A program made the position numbers and the translations under genes. 10,765 nt of DNA, taken from NCBI GenBank assembly GCA_046719575.1, contig JBDNCP010000155.1:1-10765 (forward strand). The letters are read 5' to 3'. The stretch comes from Thermoleptolyngbya sp046719575 (GTDB lineage Bacteria; Cyanobacteriota; Cyanobacteriia; Elainellales; Elainellaceae). Below the pieces are notes generated by a model. That model ran no database searches. It saw only the letters and a list, made by a program, of their open reading frames with translations, and was not told the origin of the DNA. This document shows positions 6,186-10,765 of the stretch, piece after piece (the stretch's first letter is position 1; each line of letters opens with the position of its first letter).

Positions 6186-7643
6186 ATGGTTGTTTCTCCT
6201 ATATGGTCGGGGTTGTCTGGCCTTGCGGATCGGATGCCGGCGAGCGGCCGGGCGGTTGATGAGTTTTGGAATCCTCTCGCATTACCTGCGGGCAAGCTGT
6301 TTGGCACGGACGGGATTCGCGGCCGGGCGGGAGATTTGCTGACGGCTCCGCTGGCGTTTCAGGTGGGCTATCGGGCGGGGCAGGTGCTAAAGACGGCTGA
6401 AGCGGGCCCGATGATTTTGGGGCAAGACTCGCGCAACTCTAGCAATATGCTGTCGGCAGCGCTGTCGGCGGGGCTGGCTTCGGCGGGGCTGGAAGTGTGG
6501 AATCTGGGTTTGTGCCCGACTCCGGCAGTGGCCTATCTGGCTAGCAAGCTGGGCGCAACGGGCGGCGTGATGATTTCTGCCAGCCACAACCCGCCCGAAG
6601 ACAACGGCATCAAGTTTTTTGACAGCACGGGGGCAAAACTGGCTCCAGAACTGCAAGCCGAAATCGAATCGGCGCTGCGATCGCCCCTAGAAAGTTCTCC
6701 TACCCTGACGAATACGGGCCTGTGCTGCGATCGCCCAGAGCTGTTGCAAGATTACGTCGCCGCGCTGCACCAGCCGTTTCAGCCGCAGGTCAGCCTAGCA
6801 GGGCTAAAAATTGTGCTGGATCTGGCCTGGGGCGCGGCAGCAAACCTGGGCGAGACGGTGTTTCGCGAGATGGGCGCTGAGGTGATTTGCCTGCATGATG
6901 CACCCGATGGCGATCGCATCAATGTCAACTGCGGCTCCACCCATCTGGCTGCTCTCAAGGCTGCGGTTATGGAACATCAGGCCGACATGGGCTTTGCCTT
7001 TGATGGCGATGCCGACCGGATGATGGCGGTAGACAGCGAGGGGCGCGTAATCGATGGCGATTACGTCCTGTTTCTCTGGGGTAATGCGCTGCGTCAGAAG
7101 GGGCAACTGCCCGGCAACACGCTGATTTCCACCGTGATGGCAAATCTCGGCTTTGAGCGGGCGTGGCAGGCGCAGGGCGGAACCCTGGTGCGGACTGCTG
7201 TGGGCGATCAATACGTCCATGCGGAGATGGTGAAGCGCGGCGCAAAGCTGGGCGGCGAACAGTCGGGCCACATCCTCTGCCCCCACTATTCCGTGTCGGG
7301 TGACGGAATGCTGACGGCGCTGCACCTGGCGGCATTGGTGAAGCAGTCGGGCTTGTCGCTGGCAGACCTGCGCGATCAGAGCTTCCAAACCTATCCGCAA
7401 CTGCTGCGGAACGTGCGTGTGGAAGACCGCGATCGCCGCCTGAACTGGCAGACTTGCGAACCCCTGCAACGGGCGATCGCCCTGGCCGAAGCCGATATGG
7501 GCGATCGCGGCCGCATCCTTGTCCGCGCATCGGGCACCGAACCCGTCATCCGCGTCATGGTAGAAGCCGCCCACGCCAACCTGGTAGACCACTGGACGAC
7601 ATATCTGGTCACCGTCGTCGAAACACACTTAGCAAACCAATAG
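6186..7643 (+). CDS. glmM: Phosphoglucosamine mutase
   Basis: GlmM interconverts glucosamine-6-phosphate and glucosamine-1-phosphate, feeding UDP-N-acetylglucosamine for peptidoglycan and lipopolysaccharide, in the cytosol. All four active-site blocks are present: LFGTDGIRG (38-46), ISASHNPPEDNGIKFF (130-145) with the phosphoserine at S133, FDGDADR (272-278) with the Mg-binding aspartates D273, D275 and D277, GEQSGH (357-362) and RASGTEPVIRV (447-457), the phosphate-binding loop. At 485 residues it is about 40 longer than enterobacterial GlmM because of an N-terminal extension of some 36 residues before LFGTDGIRG. The ATG at 6186 has GGAG ten bases upstream; an in-frame ATG at 6234 (M17) is an alternative. 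It is the first gene of the plus-strand block; DUF445 follows after 180 bp. Five HIP1 sites lie within it. Confidence 0.96.
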   Translation: MVVSPIWSGLSGLADRMPASGRAVDEFWNPLALPAGKLFGTDGIRGRAGDLLTAPLAFQVGYRAGQVLKTAEAGPMILGQDSRNSSNMLSAALSAGLASAGLEVWNLGLCPTPAVAYLASKLGATGGVMISASHNPPEDNGIKFFDSTGAKLAPELQAEIESALRSPLESSPTLTNTGLCCDRPELLQDYVAALHQPFQPQVSLAGLKIVLDLAWGAAANLGETVFREMGAEVICLHDAPDGDRINVNCGSTHLAALKAAVMEHQADMGFAFDGDADRMMAVDSEGRVIDGDYVLFLWGNALRQKGQLPGNTLISTVMANLGFERAWQAQGGTLVRTAVGDQYVHAEMVKRGAKLGGEQSGHILCPHYSVSGDGMLTALHLAALVKQSGLSLADLRDQSFQTYPQLLRNVRVEDRDRRLNWQTCEPLQRAIALAEADMGDRGRILVRASGTEPVIRVMVEAAHANLVDHWTTYLVTVVETHLANQ

Positions 7644-7823
7644 CTCAGAATCACAAGCCAACTTCAAGGGGGCAGGGATAACTCTCATGGGGTTGGAAAC
7701 CAGGACTGCCTTCCAGAGCCAAGCCACCTCGTCCGCTGCTCCCTCAAAACCTGGCACCTGCACCCTAGAAAGCGGTATCGTCGAAATGGGCAGACCACTC
7801 CTCACCCTGCCACGCGGCATCTG
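7644..7823. other. Spacer between glmM and the DUF445 gene
   Basis: This 180-bp gap shows no terminator, no clear promoter and no RNA gene. Absence of a terminator leaves co-transcription of glmM and the DUF445 gene possible. Confidence 0.5.
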
Positions 7824-9056
7824 TTGAATCTCCAGTCTCTTGTCATTCTTGTTGCGCCCCCCGTCCTTGGCGGCATCATTGGCTATTTCACCAATGACAT
7901 CGCCATCAAGATGCTGTTTCGTCCCTACCGACCGATTTACGTTGGCGGGCGGCGGCTGCCCTTCACGCCGGGGCTGATTCCAGCAAACCAGGAGCGGCTA
8001 GCGCAGCGCATCTCCAACGCCATCCTCGGATCGCTGCTAACCCCAGAAGAACTGCAAAACATCGCCCGGCGGCTGCTGCAACCGGAGCGCGTGCAGGCGG
8101 CGATTCAGTGGCTCCTCTCGCTCACGCTGACCCAGATTCAGCAGGGCAACGAACAGCGCACGGTCAAAATTGTCTCCAACATCCTGCATGATTTGGTGGG
8201 GCAGTCGCTGCCCCGCACAATCAAGGTGCTGGCGCGACGCGAAGATTTTCTAGAAGCCCAGCTTAATCAGTTGTTTGACCAAGTGTTGCTGGAATTTCAG
8301 TTTTCTCAATCTCAGGCTGAGCAGCTTTCCAAATGGATGCTGGACGCGGTGCTGCCGCCAGACGTGCTGCGTCAGGGCATCATCGACTTCCTTACCGATC
8401 GCAACATTCAGGTGATCGACGAAGGTTTTCGGTCGAAAACCAGCGGCACCTACTGGGTCGTGGCCAACCTGTTTGGCGTGCGGAATGCGCTAGTGCGGCT
8501 GCGGACCCACTGCCTGGATGAACCCGATGCCAGCAACGCCGTCATCAAGGAACTCATTCGTACGCTGAATATTCAGGATCGGCTGCGGGAAGTGCTGCAA
8601 AACCTGTCGCTGCAAAACCTGCCCGTTGCCACTGTGCGCCAGTTGCGACGCACCCTGCGCGACAACTTCCGCCATTATCTCCAAACCCAGGGCGAAGAAT
8701 TGCTAATGGGGCTGAGCAATTCTGTCGATTGGGACAAGGTGGCGGGATTGCTAGTGAATCGACTGCGAACCTCAGAAGCCGTTAACAGTTCGCTAGAGCC
8801 TGTGAGCAAAGAACTGGCGCTGGTGTTGGAACGCTATCTAGAGCGGGATCTGGAGGCGATCGTAAAACAGGCGATCCCCATTTTGAACCTGGAGCAGGTG
8901 ATTATGGATCGGGTGAAAGCCACCTCGCCGCAAAACCTGGAGGCTGCAATCCAGGGCATTGTGAAAAGCGAGCTTCAGGGCATTGTGAATCTGGGTGGTG
9001 TTTTGGGGGTGTTTGTCGGGCTGATGCAGACGGTGTTTGTGCTGCTGACGCGCTAA
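7824..9056 (+). CDS. DUF445 family membrane protein
   Basis: The 410-residue protein belongs to the DUF445 (YheB-like) family, whose biochemical role is unknown. The N-terminus holds a membrane segment (about 6-22) running into the conserved GYFTNDIAIKMLFRPYRP (20-37), then PFTPGLIPANQERLA (46-60). The long middle (60-385) is soluble and helical, rich in leucine and glutamine with coiled-coil-like character. A second membrane helix closes the protein (about 387-408, VLGVFVGLMQTVFVLLTR at 393-410). Both ends are therefore anchored in the membrane. The proposed start is TTG at 7824, chosen because it gives the family's short MNL N-terminus directly before the first membrane helix. No ATG and no good Shine-Dalgarno lie nearby, although the frame is open further upstream. 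It sits 180 bp after glmM with no terminator between, which loosely hints at an envelope role. Confidence 0.88.
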   Translation: MNLQSLVILVAPPVLGGIIGYFTNDIAIKMLFRPYRPIYVGGRRLPFTPGLIPANQERLAQRISNAILGSLLTPEELQNIARRLLQPERVQAAIQWLLSLTLTQIQQGNEQRTVKIVSNILHDLVGQSLPRTIKVLARREDFLEAQLNQLFDQVLLEFQFSQSQAEQLSKWMLDAVLPPDVLRQGIIDFLTDRNIQVIDEGFRSKTSGTYWVVANLFGVRNALVRLRTHCLDEPDASNAVIKELIRTLNIQDRLREVLQNLSLQNLPVATVRQLRRTLRDNFRHYLQTQGEELLMGLSNSVDWDKVAGLLVNRLRTSEAVNSSLEPVSKELALVLERYLERDLEAIVKQAIPILNLEQVIMDRVKATSPQNLEAAIQGIVKSELQGIVNLGGVLGVFVGLMQTVFVLLTR

Positions 9057-9108
9057 ACCAGGAATGGATCTTGAGGCTTTTCTGGAATCAGCTTACGCAA
9101 CTCAGAAC

Positions 9109-9188
9109 AGTCTTCAGGATAGTCCTGAGGACGGCAGGGCGATGCGAAATTACGTTCCTGAGGACTGTCTAGCAGACAAACCTGCGGA
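9109..9188. repeat. 12-bp palindromic repeat cluster, upstream set 1
   Basis: Core TCCT(G/C)AGGA units occur at 9111-9119 (TCTTCAGGA), 9123-9131 (exact) and 9156-9164 (exact), with a diverged in-phase copy at 9180-9188 (ACCTGCGGA). The first two start 12 bp apart; the third and last are 24 bp apart. Each core is a 9-bp palindrome with a free central base, and a 3-bp spacer completes the 12-bp period. Confidence 0.8.
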
Positions 9189-9344
9189 CAAAATCTGACA
9201 CTCTTTTGGCATCGCATTGGAACGGTTTACGCACGACTCAAGGATTAGACTTCGGATTCGTAGAACCCTTACCTCACCTGAGTTACGCCTAGTGTTGCGC
9301 CGTTTGTTCTTTACCCCACCATCTATCCCTTCCTTTTTCCAAAC

Positions 9345-9418
9345 TTTCTTCAGGACTGTTCACAGGACGGAATCATACGCGATACTGAGAGGATAGTCTT
9401 CAGGACTGTCCAGAGGAA
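9345..9418. repeat. 12-bp palindromic repeat cluster over the HTH-gene promoter and RBS
   Basis: Units at 9347-9355 (TCTTCAGGA) and 9359-9367 (TTCACAGGA) are 12 bp apart. Units at 9385-9393 (CTGAGAGGA), 9397-9405 (TCTTCAGGA) and 9409-9417 (TCCAGAGGA) are also each 12 bp apart. The last unit supplies the Shine-Dalgarno of the gene at 9424. The first pair overlaps the candidate -35 and the later units the likely transcription start. Confidence 0.75.
9359..9386 (+). promoter_or_regulatory. Candidate promoter of the double-HTH gene, embedded in operator-like repeats
   Basis: TTCACA (9359-9364, five of six to the -35 consensus) and GATACT (9381-9386, four of six to the -10) are 16 bp apart. The start point would be near 9393, giving a 30-nt leader. 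Palindromic units cover the -35 and the initial transcribed region, an arrangement expected for autorepression. Predicted by eye only. Confidence 0.35.
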
Positions 9419-9423
9419 AGCAG

Positions 9424-9987
9424 ATGAATGGCGGCGAAATCGACCGAATCCCGGTCAATCAACTGATGCAGCGATATGACTTGGTGAAAAGCGCGGTCTA
9501 TAAACGGCTAAACGATCTAGGCATTGTGCCGCAAAAGGTCGGCAACAAATCCTATGTCAATGCAGAGCAATTGCGCCTGCTAGACGAATTGCACCAGTTC
9601 ATCAAGTCAGGCGGTACAATGCCCGAATTTCTGGAAAGCCGGGGCATCCAGCCTGCACAGGACTCGTCTTCTGGAGATTCCTCAGAACTGTCCACGATAC
9701 AGCCCGACGTGATTGATCTGGTGTCGGCGATCGCCGCTCAGTTTGCCAATCGCCTCCAGCCCGCCCCGCCAGAACCAGACCCCCTCGCCTACTACCAAAA
9801 GCTGGAAGACGCAGCACGAAACGGCTGGCTACTGCGAACCTCCGAGATTGCCGATTTGCTGGATCTGTCGATTTCGGAAATGCAATATTATGGCGATCGC
9901 TTTTCAGAAGCCGGATTTACATTTACCAAATTAGGGTATCGATCGGGCGGAGAAACCGCTTGGAAAGTCTCGAAAGAGCGGAGTTGA
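9424..9987 (+). CDS. Cyanobacterial double helix-turn-helix protein, putative DNA-binding regulator
   Basis: This 187-residue protein has no certain name. I recognise it as a cyanobacterial family with a MerR/excisionase-like N-terminal HTH. Residues 8-34 (RIPVNQLMQRYDLVKSAVY, then KRLNDLGI) form the HTH, followed by a beta wing (VGNKSYVNAE, 39-48) and a long helix (QLRLLDELHQFIKSGG, 49-64). A Ser/Asp-rich linker (78-95), encoded by the 12-bp repeat, separates this from a helix (VIDLVSAIAAQFANRL, 96-111). A second HTH-like unit follows at 136-184 (LLRTSEIADLLDLSISEM, then a wing ending in AWKVSK). The ATG at 9424 has GAGG seven bases upstream. Palindromic repeats lie before, within and after the gene, making it the obvious candidate to bind them. 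No catalytic recombinase or nuclease motif is visible. A phage- or plasmid-type control protein is the main alternative. Confidence 0.75.
   Translation: MNGGEIDRIPVNQLMQRYDLVKSAVYKRLNDLGIVPQKVGNKSYVNAEQLRLLDELHQFIKSGGTMPEFLESRGIQPAQDSSSGDSSELSTIQPDVIDLVSAIAAQFANRLQPAPPEPDPLAYYQKLEDAARNGWLLRTSEIADLLDLSISEMQYYGDRFSEAGFTFTKLGYRSGGETAWKVSKERS
9664..9693 (+). repeat. In-frame copies of the 12-bp repeat inside the HTH gene
   Basis: TCTTCTGGA (9667-9675) and TCCTCAGAA (9679-9687) are units of the same family, 12 bp apart, continuing weakly as TCCACGATA (9691-9699). Since 12 bp is four codons, they add linker residues (SSSG, DSSE, LST) without shifting the frame, between residues 80 and 92. Confidence 0.65.
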
Positions 9988-10051
9988 AAGGCTCTGTTTA
10001 AGTAGCGTTATGAAAGTTATAGGCCCCCTTTTCGTCACAAGTTGGAGCCTG

Positions 10052-10082
10052 TAAAATAAAAAAGCCAGCGGTCAGGCTGGCT
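10052..10082 (-). terminator. Strong intrinsic terminator on the minus strand
   Basis: AGCCAGC (10063-10069) and GCTGGCT (10076-10082) form a perfect 7-bp stem with a 6-nt loop. On the minus strand it is followed directly by TTTTTTATTTT (10063 downward), the textbook arrangement. On the plus strand no T-run follows. It must therefore serve a minus-strand transcript coming from the right, since the gene on the left is on the plus strand. Confidence 0.8.
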
Positions 10083-10095
10083 CAACGTTGCACAC

Positions 10096-10152
10096 TCGAT
10101 ACAGTCGATCGATACAGTCGATACAGATAGTCAATACAGACAGTCGATACAG
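10096..10152. repeat. Iteron-like TCGATACAG direct repeats
   Basis: The 9-mer TCGATACAG occurs at 10096-10104, 10109-10117, 10118-10126, 10131-10139 (TCAATACAG) and 10144-10152. Starts are 13, 9, 13 and 13 bp apart, separated by 4-bp spacers (TCGA, ATAG, ACAG). The family is unrelated to the 12-bp palindromes and lies just inside the minus-strand terminator. Confidence 0.8.
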
Positions 10153-10186
10153 TTGTCTTTCGATTGTTTGCTTTGTTTCTTCCTTT

Positions 10187-10225
10187 GGTGATGTTGGTGT
10201 TCGCACTGGCATCACCTTAGTTTTT
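10187..10225 (+). terminator. Plus-strand hairpin terminator with UUCG loop
   Basis: The arms 10187-10199 and 10204-10216 pair along 13 positions (ten Watson-Crick, three G-U on the RNA) around a UUCG loop. They are followed by TTAGTTTTT (10217-10225). This would terminate readthrough from the double-HTH gene about 200 nt past its stop. On the minus strand the same bases form part of the putative RNA, so the two transcripts would overlap at their 3' parts. Confidence 0.6.
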
Positions 10226-10377
10226 GGCATCAGTTTTTGTTTTTTGCACCACTTTGGGCTGATGCTTGACCAAGGTGACGGGCTATCAGTCGCTCTGGCA
10301 TTTGTCCGCCAGCAGAAGCTTGACCCACCAGTGGGGGCTGTTCTTCTTGAACCCTTTAGCCTTTCCTATTCGTTAAA

Positions 10378-10410
10378 ACTATAGCATGTCCTGAGGACAG
10401 TCCTCAGGAC
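10378..10410 (-). promoter_or_regulatory. Extended -10 promoter with a perfect 23-bp dyad operator
   Basis: Minus-strand TGCTATAGT (10386-10378) is an extended -10 element (TGn plus TATAGT). The -35 position (TGAGGA) is poor, as extended -10 promoters allow. Directly upstream, 10388-10398 and 10400-10410 are perfect 11-bp inverted arms around one base, made of two exact TCCT(G/C)AGGA units 12 bp apart. A protein bound here would cover roughly -18 to -40, where it could block polymerase or replace the missing -35 contacts. Confidence 0.45.
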
Positions 10411-10466
10411 TTTTTGGACTTTAATCAAAACTTTCCTAAAGACTTTCCTCAGGATTTTCCTGTGTG
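10388..10466. repeat. 12-bp palindromic repeat cluster, downstream set 1
   Basis: Exact cores lie at 10389-10397, 10401-10409 and 10446-10454. In-phase diverged copies are TCCTAAAGA (10434-10442) and TCCTGTGTG (10458-10466). Within each group, starts are exactly 12 bp apart. The first pair is the dyad beside the minus-strand promoter. Confidence 0.85.
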
Positions 10467-10479
10467 CATAATCCACGAA

Positions 10480-10516
10480 ACTTTCCTGAGAAAAGTCCTG
10501 AGGAAAGTCCTCAGGA
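10480..10516. repeat. 12-bp palindromic repeat cluster, downstream set 2
   Basis: Three consecutive units start 12 bp apart: TCCTGAGAA (10484-10492), TCCTGAGGA (10496-10504, exact) and TCCTCAGGA (10508-10516, exact), with AAG spacers. An AT-rich stretch (about 10515-10540, AAATTTAAAATTTT) follows immediately. Confidence 0.85.
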
Positions 10517-10574
10517 AAAACCCAAAAATTTAAAATTTTGACTAAAGGGTTCTCTGCGACCCTGTTCACAGGCT

Positions 10575-10598
10575 AGTTTTGAGGAAAGTCCTCAAGAC
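10575..10598. repeat. 12-bp palindromic repeat cluster, downstream set 3
   Basis: TTTTGAGGA (10577-10585) and TCCTCAAGA (10589-10597) are 12 bp apart; TTGAGGA and TCCTCAA form 7-bp inverted arms around AAG. Compensating changes (G to A on one side, C to T on the other) keep the dyad paired. Confidence 0.7.
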
Positions 10599-10615
10599 AA
10601 CAGAGCTTCTTAAGT

Positions 10616-10636
10616 AGCCCTTTCGGAGGGCTTTTC
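10616..10636 (+). terminator. Small intrinsic terminator
   Basis: AGCCCT (10616-10621) and AGGGCT (10627-10632) pair around TTCGG and are followed by TTTCT. It reads as a plus-strand terminator. No plus-strand gene is visible just upstream, so either an unannotated short transcript ends here or it is fortuitous. Confidence 0.5.
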
Positions 10637-10640
10637 TAAA

Positions 10641-10692
10641 AACTTTCCTGCAAAGCTTGATAACAGAACTGTTTGCAGAACAGTCCTGAGAA
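10641..10692. repeat. 12-bp palindromic repeat cluster, downstream set 4
   Basis: Diverged units TCCTGCAAA (10646-10654), TTTGCAGAA (10672-10680) and TCCTGAGAA (10684-10692); the last two are 12 bp apart. These are the most decayed copies, at the right edge of the array. Confidence 0.55.
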
Positions 10693-10723
10693 CACGACGG
10701 GTTTTCTAAAAGATTTGCTGCAA

Positions 10724-10743
10724 TCTTTATTAGTCTTTATTAG
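10724..10743. repeat. 10-bp perfect tandem duplication
   Basis: TCTTTATTAG occurs twice in a row (10724-10733 and 10734-10743). The surrounding 10632-10660 and 10702-10730 are also similar (TTTTCTAAAA followed by a TT(T)CCTGCAA- or TTTGCTGCAA-like stretch), a looser 70-bp-offset repeat. No gene is seen from 10388 to the window end. Confidence 0.6.
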
Positions 10744-10765
10744 AAAGTCTTTCTGCGAATTTTGC

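Larger units (their letters stand above)
9057..9423. other. Intergenic region carrying 12-bp palindromic units
   Basis: This 367-bp gap between the DUF445 and double-HTH genes contains no ORF of note. It holds palindromic units at 9109-9188 and 9345-9418 and a likely promoter (9359-9386). A weak inverted pair, CGCAACTCAG (9096-9105) against CTGAGTTACG (9278-9287), 9 of 10, could mark a decayed small element; GCTTACGCA at 9091 also echoes the MITE-like end at 131. Confidence 0.6.
10055..10372 (-). ncRNA. Putative ~320-nt minus-strand transcript, small RNA or tiny ORF
   Basis: The transcript is inferred from an extended -10 promoter at 10386-10378 and the strong terminator at 10082-10052. The interior contains long complementary segments: 10187-10199 with 10204-10216, 10227-10233 with 10259-10265, and CCCAC/GTGGG at 10324-10335. 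A 14-bp direct repeat (GCAGAAGCTTGACC at 10312, GCTGATGCTTGACC at 10258, plus-strand reading) is also present. Frames are short: one runs about 40 codons to a TGA near 10232 with peptide MPERLIARHLGQASAQSGA. Overlapping that TGA, an ATG opens a 52-codon frame (MPKTKVMPVRTP and onward) whose stop lies in the terminator. None has a good ribosome-binding site, so I favour a non-coding RNA. It matches no RNA family I can recognise. Confidence 0.4.

Noticed and set aside
6804..7628. 274-codon minus-strand frame inside glmM
   Set aside because: Antisense shadow of a gene with all four GlmM active-site motifs; His/Ala/Gln-rich and without recognisable domains.
7680..7710. TTGGAAACC resembling the Yfr2-type small RNA loop
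   Set aside because: Only the short loop string matches; no flanking stem or terminator supports an RNA gene.
10088..10384. 98-codon plus-strand frame downstream of the HTH gene
   Set aside because: Its first third is the TCGATACAG repeat and it runs through a hairpin terminator; no ribosome-binding site. A short real peptide in its second half is not excluded.
10366..10569. 67-codon minus-strand frame
   Set aside because: Made almost wholly of the 12-bp palindromic units and their spacers.
10499..10593. RNase P RNA signature GAGGAAAGTCC (twice)
   Set aside because: It arises from two abutting palindromic units; none of the other conserved rnpB segments is present.
9109..10765. CRISPR array
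   Set aside because: Units are 12 bp palindromes with 3-bp spacers and irregular clusters, not 25-37-bp repeats with unique spacers, and no cas gene is present.

Overview
The window looks like cyanobacterial chromosome. By eye I count about 18 copies of the HIP1 octamer GCGATCGC, a hallmark of many cyanobacterial genomes. The genes are typical housekeeping or cyanobacterial ones, and two of the protein families (the degenerate-motif methyltransferase and the double-HTH protein) are ones I associate with cyanobacteria. A filamentous Leptolyngbya-like host is possible but is only a guess.

Layout. Bases 1-805 hold no convincing gene. They are a patchwork of repeats: nested inverted repeats with a MITE-like core, a 99-bp unit in two tandem copies, hairpins and an 11-bp triple repeat. 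Five genes follow on the minus strand: a SAM-dependent methyltransferase (806-1453), a ComB-family 2-phosphosulfolactate phosphatase (1682-2440), a PanE-type 2-dehydropantoate 2-reductase (2666-3628), the CDP-diacylglycerol synthase CdsA (3865-4734) and the cobalamin enzyme CbiT (5080-5682). After a 500-bp divergent gap, three genes lie on the plus strand: phosphoglucosamine mutase GlmM (6186-7643), a DUF445 membrane protein (7824-9056) and a small protein with two predicted helix-turn-helix segments (9424-9987). The genes are separated by roughly 170-500 bp and do not look like one operon. They serve separate pathways: phospholipid, cobalamin, pantothenate/CoA and peptidoglycan precursor synthesis. 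Almost every gap carries its own short perfect or near-perfect tandem duplication (7-16 bp units), all different from one another.

The unusual part is 9109-10765. A 12-bp-period repeat whose core is the 9-bp palindrome TCCT(G/C)AGGA recurs about 20 times, seven of them exact. It occurs upstream of the double-HTH gene (overlapping its likely promoter and ending in its Shine-Dalgarno), inside the gene (in frame, as four-codon units in the linker between the two HTH segments) and in several phased clusters downstream. I found no copies elsewhere in the window. Two exact palindromes form a perfect 23-bp dyad directly upstream of an extended -10 promoter on the minus strand. That promoter would drive a ~320-nt transcript ending at a strong intrinsic terminator. 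My leading hypothesis is a small self-contained locus: a DNA-binding protein, its own operator array and a small RNA (or tiny ORF) under the same operator. Five copies of TCGATACAG at 13/9-bp spacing and an AT-rich patch beside the palindromes also give it an iteron/origin-like look. Function is inferred from architecture only.
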